Shown here piece by piece: positions 44,218 through 52,696 of a DNA stretch of 64,000 nucleotides. The notes under the pieces are model-generated. The model did not search any database and was not told where the DNA came from. It saw nothing but the letters and a program-made list of their open reading frames with translations. The number at the start of each line of letters is the position of its first letter. The stretch's first letter is position 1. The DNA lies in assembly GCA_004210455.1 (NCBI GenBank), contig SEFA01000016.1:1-64000 (forward strand), written 5' to 3'. The DNA is from Rubrivivax sp. (lineage in GTDB: Bacteria > Pseudomonadota > Gammaproteobacteria > Burkholderiales > Burkholderiaceae_C). The position numbers were made by a program, and so were the translations under genes.

Positions 44218-46668
44218 ATGACTGACCGCCTCATCCGCCGGCCGCGCCTCGGCCTTTCCACGCCCGTCCAGATCGCCGTGCTCGCGCTGCTGGCCGGAGC
44301 GGCCCATGCCCAATCGACCGAAGCCTCCGCGCCGGCGCCGCAGGCTGAAAGCACCAGCTCCGCCGCGTCGTCGTCCGCCGACGGCAAGGAAAACAAGGCG
44401 CTGCCCCAAGTCGTCGTCACGGCGACCAAACGCGCCACCTCGCTGCAGAAGACGCCTATCGCGGTGACCGCGATCAGCGCGTCCACCATCGACGACGCCC
44501 ACGTCAAGAGCATGCTCGACGTGTTCAACCTGGTGCCCAGCATGCAGGGCACGGGGCAGGGCGACCACGGCATCGTGAGCATCACGCTGCGCGGCATCGG
44601 CAACGATTCCGCCAAGACCGAATACGCCGACCCCGAGGTCGCGCTGTTCGTCGACGGCGTCTTCGCGCCGCGTCCCGAAGGCGCCGCGACCATGCTGTTC
44701 GACCTGGACGGCATCGAAGTGCTGCGCGGTCCGCAGGGCACGCTGTGGGGACGCAACTCCACCGTCGGCACCATCAACATGAAGACCGCCAAGCCGGTGT
44801 TGAAGGACAACTCCGGCTATGTCGAACTGGGCACCGGCACCTACAACCGCCTGGGTGCCAAGGGCGCCATCAACATCCCCCTGGGCGACACGCTCGCGGC
44901 GCGCGTGGCGTTCATCCACGAGCAGCACGACGGCTACGTCGACTACCAGAAGCCGACGCAGTACACGCTGGCGCAGCAGCAGACCGCATACAACAACGCC
45001 AACACGGCCGGCACCTTCCCGCCGTTCCAGCCGATCAACTACAACCTGTTCACCACCGGCGGACCGAAGTACAACGCGCAGGACCAGACCGCTGCGCGGC
45101 TGAGCTTCCTGTGGCAGCCGATCAAGGCCTTCCGCTGGGACGTGTCGGTGGAGCAGTTCGCCGACCGCGGCACGCCGGCGATGAGCCTGATGCAGACGCC
45201 GCGGGAAGGCCAGAAGTTCTGGTCCGCGCTGATCGACACCGCGCCGTCGCTCAAGCGCGACTCGACCTCCATCCGCAGCCGCGCCGAATACGACATGGGC
45301 GGCATGACGCTGGCCTACGTCGCGGGCTACACCCACTTCAAGGGATCGGGCACCTACGACCAGGACCTGGGCGTGCAGATGCCGACCAGCTTCACGACCG
45401 GCGCCAACCACCAGGAAGACAACACCGTCTGGACCAGCTACCGCAGCCAGAGCCATGAGCTGACGCTGCAGAGCACGGCCAAGCAGACCATCGACTGGGT
45501 GCTGGGCCTGTACTACGCGGCCGAGGACAACGGCATCCGCTTCGACATCCCGATCATGAACGGGACGCAGCAGGGCACGGTGAGCTGGCAGGGCTCGTTC
45601 ATCCAGCCCAAGGAGACGGTCGATTCCAAGGCGGCTTTCGGCCAGGCGACCTGGAATTTGACCGAGGCCTTCCACGTGACGGGCGGCCTGCGCTACACGC
45701 ACGACGACCGCAAGAACATCGGCGGCCGCGGCTGGACCTGGGCCTACAACGCGGCGGCGCCGCAGATCCCGCTGAACCCGACCATCGACCCGACCGATCC
45801 GGCCAACGGCTACCAGGCCGGCAACATCAACGACGCCCACTACAAGGGCAGCAAGACGACCTGGCTGGCGCGCGCGACCTACGACATCGACAAGAGCTCG
45901 ATGGCCTACGGCAGCGTGTCCACCGGCTACAAGTCCGGCGGCACCGGCGACGGCGGCCTGCCCTACGGACCGGAGACGCTCACCAACTACGAGGTCGGCT
46001 ACAAGACCTCGCTGCTGGACGGCCGCATGACCTTCAACGTCAGCGCGTACCACATGAAGTTCAAGGACTTCCAGTTCAGCGCGCCGGTGATCGTCAACGG
46101 CAACCGCCAGTTCGCCTACTCCAACGCGGAGGGCGCGAAGGTGTCGGGCGTCGAGCTCGAGACGGCCTGGATGATCACCAACGACGACAAGCTGATGCTG
46201 TCGGCCTCGTACACGAAGACCAAGCTCGGCGCGCTGGTGGCGGCGTCCAACGACTACCAGCTGCCGACCTGCTTCGACGCGACGCTGGGCGGCACCTGCC
46301 TGAACGTCACCGGCAACGAGCTGCCGCACGCGCCCAAGGTGGCGATCCAGCTGATGTACGAGCACGTCTTCCCGCTCGCCAACGGCGACCAGGTCGCGCC
46401 GCGGATCAGCTACCACTACCAGTCGGCCAACTGGCTGTCGGTCTTCAACCTGGGCGAGGGCGACCGTCAGAAGGCGTACTCGACGGCGGACATCAGCGTG
46501 CGCTACACGTCGAAGAAGAACTGGTACGTCGACGGCTTCGTGCGCAACGTGTCGGATGAAAAGATCAAGACCAGCGCCGGCAGCGCGGTGAGCTTCGCCA
46601 ATCCGGTGTGGACCGCGCAGTACGCGGCGCCGCGGACCTTCGGTCTGAACGCGGGCTACAACTTCTGA
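44218..46668 (+). CDS. TonB-dependent outer-membrane receptor
   Basis: 816 residues from ATG 44218 (AGGAG six bases upstream). A signal peptide ends near GAAHAQ. A low-complexity Ser/Ala spacer precedes the TonB box region (LPQVVVTATKRATSLQKTPIAVTAI) and the plug domain (LRGIGND, VLRGPQGTLWGRNSTVGTINMKT). The 22-strand barrel ends correctly in an aromatic residue (RTFGLNAGYNF). It should carry a glycan or glycoside across the outer membrane using TonB energy. The context (LacI, sugar ABC proteins, GH1, glucokinase) argues for a beta-glucoside rather than iron. It is the first gene of the plus-strand run, and the binding-protein gene starts 6 bases after its stop. Confidence 0.94.
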   Translation: MTDRLIRRPRLGLSTPVQIAVLALLAGAAHAQSTEASAPAPQAESTSSAASSSADGKENKALPQVVVTATKRATSLQKTPIAVTAISASTIDDAHVKSMLDVFNLVPSMQGTGQGDHGIVSITLRGIGNDSAKTEYADPEVALFVDGVFAPRPEGAATMLFDLDGIEVLRGPQGTLWGRNSTVGTINMKTAKPVLKDNSGYVELGTGTYNRLGAKGAINIPLGDTLAARVAFIHEQHDGYVDYQKPTQYTLAQQQTAYNNANTAGTFPPFQPINYNLFTTGGPKYNAQDQTAARLSFLWQPIKAFRWDVSVEQFADRGTPAMSLMQTPREGQKFWSALIDTAPSLKRDSTSIRSRAEYDMGGMTLAYVAGYTHFKGSGTYDQDLGVQMPTSFTTGANHQEDNTVWTSYRSQSHELTLQSTAKQTIDWVLGLYYAAEDNGIRFDIPIMNGTQQGTVSWQGSFIQPKETVDSKAAFGQATWNLTEAFHVTGGLRYTHDDRKNIGGRGWTWAYNAAAPQIPLNPTIDPTDPANGYQAGNINDAHYKGSKTTWLARATYDIDKSSMAYGSVSTGYKSGGTGDGGLPYGPETLTNYEVGYKTSLLDGRMTFNVSAYHMKFKDFQFSAPVIVNGNRQFAYSNAEGAKVSGVELETAWMITNDDKLMLSASYTKTKLGALVAASNDYQLPTCFDATLGGTCLNVTGNELPHAPKVAIQLMYEHVFPLANGDQVAPRISYHYQSANWLSVFNLGEGDRQKAYSTADISVRYTSKKNWYVDGFVRNVSDEKIKTSAGSAVSFANPVWTAQYAAPRTFGLNAGYNF

Positions 46669-46673
46669 GCGCT

Positions 46674-47987
46674 GTGCCCGATGTCCACCTGACCCGGCGA
46701 TCGGCGGCGCGTGCGCTGCTGGCGGCCGGGGCGGCCGCCGCGCTTCCGGGCGCCTTCCCTGCGGAGGTTTCGGCGGCGGCCCAGGGGGCTCCGACGCGCG
46801 CACCGACCTCGGTGCTGCGCGTCGCCACATTCCCCGATCTCGACCGTGCCGCGATCGCGGCGGCGCCGCGCTGGCGCGCGCTGCATCCGGACGTCGAGCT
46901 CAAGGTGCTGTCGATGCAGTACGCGGATCACCACCTGTCGATGACGACGGCGTTGGCCACGGGCTCCGGCCTGCCCGACGTGATGGCGATCGACCTGCGC
47001 TACATCGGCAAGTTCGCCGGTTCGGGCGGCTTCGTCGACCTGAACCAGGCGCCGTTCAATGCGGCCGCGCATGCCGACGACTATGTCCGTTTCGCAATGG
47101 CGCAGGGCGTAGGCCCGAACGGCGCGCAGGTCGCGATCCCCGCCGACATCGGACCCGGCACGTTGATCTACCGCAAGGACCTGCTCGACAAGGCCGGCGT
47201 CAGCGAAGCGGAGATCACCCGGGATTGGGCCTCGTACCTTGCCGCGGGCGAGCGCATCCGCAAGACCACCGGCGCCTACCTGATGGCCGACGCGGCCGAT
47301 CTGCGCGACATCGCGCTGCGCCAGGGGCTGCAGGACGGCGAAGGCCTCTACTTCGATGCGGAAGGTCGCGTGCTCGTCGAGTCCGCGCGCTTCCGCCATG
47401 CCTTCGAACTCGGCCGCGCGGCGCGCCGAGCGGGCCTGGACGCCCGCGCGATCGCGTGGACCAACGATTGGGCAGCCGGCTTCAAGCAGGGCCGCATCGC
47501 GACGCAGATGATGGGCGCCTGGCTCGTCGGCCAGCTGCGCAACTGGATCGCGCCGCAGACGACCGGTCTGTGGCGTTCGGCGCCGCTGCCCGGAGGCGTG
47601 CAGGCGGCGTACGGCGGATCGTTCTATGCGATCCCGAAGAAAGCCGCCAACAAGACCGCCGCCTGGGACTTCATCCGCCTGATGACGGCCGACGCGCAGG
47701 TGCAGCTGGAATCGCTCAAGGTGCTCGACAGCTTCCCCGCGATGCGCGCGGTGCTGCGCGATCCGGTGATGGACGAGCCGATCGACTTCCTCGGCGGACA
47801 ACGCGCGCGTCAACTGTGGCGAGAGACCGCGGCACACATCCCGGCGATCCCGGTGAACCGCTTCGACGTTCTGGCGACAACCGTGATCCGCGACGAATTC
47901 GAGCGCGTCATCTCCAAGGGCAAGGCCATCGCGGAGGCACTGGCCGACGCCCGATATCTCATCGAGCGTCGCGCTCGTCGCCGCTGA
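46674..47987 (+). CDS. Sugar ABC transporter substrate-binding protein (family 1)
   Basis: About 437 residues from GTG 46674, six bases after the TonB-receptor stop; an upstream start would lie within that gene. The N-terminus has a basic pair and a hydrophobic stretch (LTRRSAARALLAAGAAAALPGAF) that could be a Sec or Tat signal. The body is a type 1 solute-binding protein: SVLRVATFPDLDRAAIAAAPRWRALHPDVELKVLSM, ATGSGLPDVMAIDL, PADIGPGTLIYRKDLLDKAGV and PGGVQAAYGGSFYAIPKKAANKTAAWDFIRLM. It binds an oligosaccharide in the periplasm. Followed by two permease genes with 10- and 14-base junctions. Confidence 0.92.
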   Translation: MPDVHLTRRSAARALLAAGAAAALPGAFPAEVSAAAQGAPTRAPTSVLRVATFPDLDRAAIAAAPRWRALHPDVELKVLSMQYADHHLSMTTALATGSGLPDVMAIDLRYIGKFAGSGGFVDLNQAPFNAAAHADDYVRFAMAQGVGPNGAQVAIPADIGPGTLIYRKDLLDKAGVSEAEITRDWASYLAAGERIRKTTGAYLMADAADLRDIALRQGLQDGEGLYFDAEGRVLVESARFRHAFELGRAARRAGLDARAIAWTNDWAAGFKQGRIATQMMGAWLVGQLRNWIAPQTTGLWRSAPLPGGVQAAYGGSFYAIPKKAANKTAAWDFIRLMTADAQVQLESLKVLDSFPAMRAVLRDPVMDEPIDFLGGQRARQLWRETAAHIPAIPVNRFDVLATTVIRDEFERVISKGKAIAEALADARYLIERRARRR

Positions 47988-47997
47988 GGCCACACGC

Positions 47998-49005
47998 ATG
48001 CCCGCGCGCCCTTCCCCCTCGCTCGCCGCGCCGCGCCCGCGATGGCTGCGGCTGCCGGCATTGCGATCGCGCCGCCTCGCGCCTTACCTGTTCATCGCGC
48101 CGTTCTTCGCGCTGTTCCTGGTGTTCAGCCTGTTCCCGCTGATCTTCTCGATCTACCTGTCGATGCAGCAGTGGAATCCGGCCGAGGGCCTGCACACGAT
48201 GCATTGGGTCGGGCTGGAGAACTACGGCTACGCGCTCACCGACCCGTGGTTCTGGGACGCGCTCTACAACACCGCCTGGTTCGCGCTGGTGGCCGGCGTG
48301 CCGCAGCATCTGGTCGCGCTGCCGCTGGCGTTCTTCATCCACCGGCGCTTCAAGCGCGGCCGGGACCTGATCGTCGGCGCGTACTTCGTCCCGTACATCA
48401 CCTCGAGCGTGGCGATCGCGCTGATCTTCACGACGCTGTACTCGAAGGACTACGGCCTGATCAACGCCGCGTTGGCTGAGCTCACGCGCATCCCGTTCAT
48501 CGGCAGCCCGTTGGCGTCGCTGACGGCGCTGAAGGACGGCGGCATCGACTGGCTGGGCGACGCCGACGTCACGCGGCCCGCCGTGGCCTTCGTCGTGTTC
48601 TGGCGCTACCTGGGCTGGAACCTGGTGCTCTACCTGTCGGGCCTGCAGGTCATCGACAAGGACCTCTACGAGGCGGCGACGCTGGACGGCGCCACCGAGT
48701 GGCAGCAGTTCTGGCACGTCACGCTGCCGCTGCTCAAACCGATGATGTTCTTCGCGGTGACGCTGACCATCATCGGCAACCTGCAGCTGTTCGAGGAACC
48801 CTTCATCCTCGTCGACGGCGAGAAGGGTGTTTCGTCGTCCGTGATGACGACCGCGATCTTCATGTACCGGACGGCGTTCTCGGACGGCGACTTCGGCACC
48901 GCGTCGGCGATGTCATGGCTGATGTTCGTGCTGATCGCCGCGCTGACCTGGCTCAACGCGCGGCTGTTCGGCCGCGACCCGCGGAGCGCCCATGGCCAGC
49001 GCTGA
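47998..49005 (+). CDS. Sugar ABC transporter permease (MalF type)
   Basis: 335 residues, six membrane helices. The N-terminal PYLFIAPFFALFLVFSLFPLIFSIYLS is typical of MalF-like permeases, and the EAA loop that contacts the ATPase is YEAATLDGATEWQQFWHVTLPLLKPMM. It pairs with the downstream permease gene, whose start overlaps its end by 14 bases. The substrate is set by the neighbouring binding protein, inferred to be a beta-linked gluco-oligosaccharide. Confidence 0.94.
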   Translation: MPARPSPSLAAPRPRWLRLPALRSRRLAPYLFIAPFFALFLVFSLFPLIFSIYLSMQQWNPAEGLHTMHWVGLENYGYALTDPWFWDALYNTAWFALVAGVPQHLVALPLAFFIHRRFKRGRDLIVGAYFVPYITSSVAIALIFTTLYSKDYGLINAALAELTRIPFIGSPLASLTALKDGGIDWLGDADVTRPAVAFVVFWRYLGWNLVLYLSGLQVIDKDLYEAATLDGATEWQQFWHVTLPLLKPMMFFAVTLTIIGNLQLFEEPFILVDGEKGVSSSVMTTAIFMYRTAFSDGDFGTASAMSWLMFVLIAALTWLNARLFGRDPRSAHGQR

Positions 49006-49834
49006 ACGCCAGTCGCGGATTCGGTCGGCGTGGCCGGCGCGGCTGATCGTGGCGGCGGGGGCGGTGCTGCTCGTGGCGCCGCTGTATTTCACCTTCGTCT
49101 TCGCGACGCACGGGCGCACGGAGATCTTCGACAACCCGCCGCCGCTGTGGTTCGGCGACGCCGCGCCGTCGAACCTGCGCATGCTCGAAGAGCGCCTGCC
49201 GTTCTGGCGCAACCTCGGCATGAGCCTCTACGTCGCCTCGATGACGACGGTGCTGAACCTGCTGCTGTGCTCGCTCGCCGGCTACGCGTTCGCGATCTAC
49301 GAGTTCCGCTTCAAGGGCACGCTCTTCGCGATCGTGCTCGGCTCGATGATGCTGCCGGCGTTCATGCACATGATCCCGAGCTTCATGGTGATGGACGCGC
49401 TGGGCTGGATCGACGAGCCACGCGCGCTCTACGTGCCGGCGGCCGCGAGCGCGCTGGGCATCTTCCTGATGCGGCAGTACATCGGCTCGGCCATCCCACC
49501 CGACCTGATCGACGCCGCGCGCATCGACGGCTGCGGCGAGCTGCGCATCTTCTGGAGCATCGTGCTGCCGCTGCTCGTGCCGGCGCTGGGCACGCTCGGC
49601 CTGATCACCTTCATCGCGAGCTGGAACAACTTCGTCGCGCCGCTGGTGGTGATGCGCTCGGCCGAGAACTACACGCTGCCGCTGGCGCTGCGTTCGATGC
49701 AGGCGCCCAACAACACCGAATGGGGCGCGCTGATGATCGGCAGCGCCATCGCGATGCTGCCCTTGCTGGTGGCGTACTTCTTCAGCGCCCGGCGGCTGGT
49801 CGCCGGGCTCACCTCGGGCGCCGTGCGCGGCTGA
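48992..49834 (+). CDS. Sugar ABC transporter permease (MalG type)
   Basis: 280 residues, six membrane helices, EAA loop IDAARIDGCGELRIFWSIVLPLLVPALG. It ends NTEWGALMIGSAIAMLPLLVAYFFSARRLVAGLTSGAVRG, the usual MalG-type C-terminus. The start overlaps the first permease by 14 bases. No ATP-binding protein gene is found in the locus, so the importer probably borrows a shared MsmK/UgpC-type ATPase from elsewhere, as many sugar systems of this type do. Confidence 0.94.
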   Translation: MASAERQSRIRSAWPARLIVAAGAVLLVAPLYFTFVFATHGRTEIFDNPPPLWFGDAAPSNLRMLEERLPFWRNLGMSLYVASMTTVLNLLLCSLAGYAFAIYEFRFKGTLFAIVLGSMMLPAFMHMIPSFMVMDALGWIDEPRALYVPAAASALGIFLMRQYIGSAIPPDLIDAARIDGCGELRIFWSIVLPLLVPALGTLGLITFIASWNNFVAPLVVMRSAENYTLPLALRSMQAPNNTEWGALMIGSAIAMLPLLVAYFFSARRLVAGLTSGAVRG

Positions 49835-49856
49835 CCGAACCGACGCCGGAAACGCC

Positions 49857-51338
49857 ATGGCCACGACCGCTCCAGCGAACTCTTCTGCGACATCCGCCGC
49901 CGGCGCGATGTCCTCCACCTCTTCGAATCTTTCGATCCCTACGACCACGACTGCCACCACCATGCACGCGAACGACGCCAACCCCGCCGCAGACACCGCC
50001 ACCTTCCAATCGCTGATCCAGTCGTTGCCCGCGGACTTCCAATGGGGCTCCGCCACCAGCGCCGCGCAGATCGAGGGCGCGGCCCGTGAGGAAGGGAAGG
50101 GCGAGTCGATCTGGGACCGCTTTTGCGCCCAGCCTGGTCGCATCAAGGATGCGTCCAACATCGACGTGGCCTGCGACCACTACCGGCGCTATCCCGAAGA
50201 CGTGAAGCTGATGAAGTGGCTGGGGCTGGATGCCTACCGCTTCTCGTTCTCGTGGCCGCGGGTGCAGCCGCTGGGACGCGGCGCCTGGAACGAGGCCGGC
50301 TTCGCCTTCTACGACCGGCTGATCGACGAACTGCTCGCCGCCGGCATCAAGCCCAACGCGACGCTGTATCACTGGGACCTGCCGCAGGCGCTGGACGACT
50401 CGATCGGCGGGCTGCTGTCGCGCGACGTGGTGCCGCTGTTCGCCGAGTACGCCGCCGAGATCGCGCGCCGATTCGGAGACCGCCTGTCGACCATCGCGAC
50501 GCTGAACGAGCCGTGGTGCTCGGCGACGCTGGGCTACGAGACCGCGCAGTTCGCGCCGGGCCACACGAATCGCGCGGAGGCCTACCAGGTCTCGCACCAC
50601 CTGCTGATGATGCATGGCGCGGCGATCCAGTCGATGCGCGCCGTGGGCTCGAAAGCCCAACTCGGCATCGTGCTGAACCACACGCCGTCTTTCCCGGCCG
50701 ATCCGCTCAGCGAGGACGACCGCCGCGCGGCGCGCATCGACGACGGCACCAACGTGCGCTGGTACATGGACCCGGTGTTCCGCGGCCAGTATCCGGCCGA
50801 CATCGTGGAGCACCTGGGCGCCGACGCGCCGAAGATCCAGGACGGCGACCTCGCGCTGATCCAGCAGCCGCTGGACTTCCTCGGCATCAACTTCTACACG
50901 CGCAGCGTGCTCAACGGCCGGCAGCAGTTCGTGACCCCGCCGGGGGAACTCGGCTTCACCGACATGGGCTGGGAGATCTATCCGCAGGCGCTGACCCAGC
51001 ATCTGCTGCGCATCACCCGCGAGTACACGCCGCCGCCCATCGTGATCACCGAGAACGGCATGGCCAATGCGGACAGCATCGTCGACGGCCGCGTGCCGGA
51101 CGCGGCGCGCATCGCCTACCTGCGCGGCCACCTGGAGGCGCTGGCCCAGGCGGTGGCGCTGGGCGCCGACGTGCGCGGCTATTTCTACTGGAGCCTGCTG
51201 GACAACTTCGAGTGGAACTCGGGCTACCTCAAGCGCTTCGGCCTGTTCCACGTCGACTACGCGTCGCAGGAGCGGCTGGCGAAGGACAGCGCGCACTGGT
51301 ATCGCGACGCGATCACGGCGTTCAAGGCCGGTCGTTGA
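49857..51338 (+). CDS. GH1 beta-glucosidase
   Basis: 493 residues. Both catalytic glutamates are in their signature contexts: acid/base in ATLNEPWCSA and nucleophile in PPIVITENGMAN. Other GH1 blocks: FQWGSATSAAQIEGAAREEGKGESIWDRF, YRFSFSWPRVQP, YHWDLPQALDD and YFYWSLLDNFEWNSGYLKRFGLFHVDY. The first 45 residues are a Ser/Thr/Ala-rich stretch absent from typical members and without a signal peptide; a second ATG at 49962 would remove most of it. The enzyme is probably cytoplasmic and releases glucose from imported beta-glucosides. It starts 22 bases after the permease and is followed by glucokinase. Confidence 0.95.
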   Translation: MATTAPANSSATSAAGAMSSTSSNLSIPTTTTATTMHANDANPAADTATFQSLIQSLPADFQWGSATSAAQIEGAAREEGKGESIWDRFCAQPGRIKDASNIDVACDHYRRYPEDVKLMKWLGLDAYRFSFSWPRVQPLGRGAWNEAGFAFYDRLIDELLAAGIKPNATLYHWDLPQALDDSIGGLLSRDVVPLFAEYAAEIARRFGDRLSTIATLNEPWCSATLGYETAQFAPGHTNRAEAYQVSHHLLMMHGAAIQSMRAVGSKAQLGIVLNHTPSFPADPLSEDDRRAARIDDGTNVRWYMDPVFRGQYPADIVEHLGADAPKIQDGDLALIQQPLDFLGINFYTRSVLNGRQQFVTPPGELGFTDMGWEIYPQALTQHLLRITREYTPPPIVITENGMANADSIVDGRVPDAARIAYLRGHLEALAQAVALGADVRGYFYWSLLDNFEWNSGYLKRFGLFHVDYASQERLAKDSAHWYRDAITAFKAGR

Positions 51339-51514
51339 GAGGCACCGCGCTTGACGCGTTCAAGGGCACGTTGAGCGCGACGCGCTAAACACCGGCCGCG
51401 ACGACGTCCGCCATCGGGATCCGCTGGCGGGCTGTGGCAGCATCCGAAGTTTTTGCGGGCAGGCGACGAACTTGCCTGGCGAAGGCTTGGAGCATCGGTG
51501 AAGGAAGACAAGGC

Positions 51515-52513
51515 ATGAGACAGGGCGCAAAGACGGCGCCGGCGCGCTTGCTGGCGGATGTGGGCGCGACGCACGTGCGTTTCGCCAGCCAGGGCGACGC
51601 GGCCGAGCCGCTGCAGCATGTGGCGCGGTACGTCTGCCAGGACTTCGACACGCTCGCGGACGCGATCTTCTATCACCTGCATCGCGAGGGGCTGCGGACG
51701 CCGCGCAGCTGCGCGATCGGCATCGCGACGGCGGTCACCGGCGACCACGTCCGGATGACCAACCACCATTGGAGCTTCTCCACGCGGGCGCTGCAGTCGG
51801 CGCTGGGCGCGGAGCGCCTGCTGGTGATCAACGACTTCACCGCGCTGGCGCTGGCGCTGCCGACAATCGGACCGCAGTCGACGCGCAAGGTCGGCGGCGG
51901 TGAGGCCGTCGTCGGCGCAGCGCGCGGCCTCGTCGGACCCGGGACGGGTCTGGGCGTGTCCGGTCTCCTTCCATCCGAGGACGGGACCTCGATGGTCGCC
52001 GTCGGCGGCGAGGGCGGCCATGCGACGCTCTCGTCCTACGAGCCTGAGGAGCGCGTCGCGCTCGATCTGCTGCACCGCCGCTTCGGACACGTGTCGGCGG
52101 AACGCGCCGTGTCCGGACCCGGTCTGGAAAATCTCTACACGGCGCTCGCCGAATTGCGTGGGCTCAAACTCGCGCCCGGCGAAGGGCGTAGTGCACACGC
52201 CATCACCACGGCCGCACTGGCGGGTGAACACTTCAGCAGCGACGTCCTCAGCATGTTCTGCGCGCTGCTCGGCGACGTCGCCGGCCACGTCGCACTCACG
52301 CTCGGTGCCCGCGGTGGGCTCTACATCGGCGGCGGCATCGTGCCTCGCCTCGGGGAATGGTTCGATCGCAGCCCGTTCCGGACGCGCTTCGAGAACTGCG
52401 GCCGCCTGACTTCATACCTGCGAGCCATCCCGACCTTCGTCGTCCACGAGGCAGACCAAGCCCCGCTGCTCGGAGCCAGCCGAGCGCTGGATCGGGACGT
52501 GCTGACGCACTGA
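51515..52513 (+). CDS. glk: Glucokinase
   Basis: 332 residues from ATG 51515 (AAGGA upstream). The family start ARLLADVGATHVRFA (phosphate-binding loop), the glucose-binding block MTNHHWSFSTRALQSALGAERLLVINDFTALALALP, VGPGTGLGVSGLL and GGEGGHATLSSYEPEE identify a Glk of the proteobacterial type (about 320 residues). It phosphorylates the glucose released by the GH1 enzyme, closing the catabolic route. A 176-base gap separates it from the GH1 gene, so it may have its own promoter. Confidence 0.93.
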   Translation: MRQGAKTAPARLLADVGATHVRFASQGDAAEPLQHVARYVCQDFDTLADAIFYHLHREGLRTPRSCAIGIATAVTGDHVRMTNHHWSFSTRALQSALGAERLLVINDFTALALALPTIGPQSTRKVGGGEAVVGAARGLVGPGTGLGVSGLLPSEDGTSMVAVGGEGGHATLSSYEPEERVALDLLHRRFGHVSAERAVSGPGLENLYTALAELRGLKLAPGEGRSAHAITTAALAGEHFSSDVLSMFCALLGDVAGHVALTLGARGGLYIGGGIVPRLGEWFDRSPFRTRFENCGRLTSYLRAIPTFVVHEADQAPLLGASRALDRDVLTH

Positions 52514-52650
52514 GTCAGCTCGTCCCTCTCAGGCCCGGGCGTTGGCCGCCGATGCATGGGGCCTTGGCGTCAAGCGCCAAAACCCCACGCATCACCGTCC
52601 CCCATCACTGCCGTCCTTTCACGGTTTTGCGACCGAGGACTGCAATGGAA

Positions 52651-52680
52651 AACGGCCGGGACTTTGCAGTACCGGCCGTT
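52651..52680 (-). terminator. Intrinsic terminator after the M13 peptidase gene
   Basis: A 9-bp stem (AACGGCCGG at 52651-52659 and CCGGCCGTT at 52672-52680) with a 12-base loop. On the minus strand it is followed by TTTTCC. It lies 16 bases beyond the peptidase stop. Confidence 0.75.
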
Positions 52681-52696
52681 CCTTTGGGGTCAGGTG

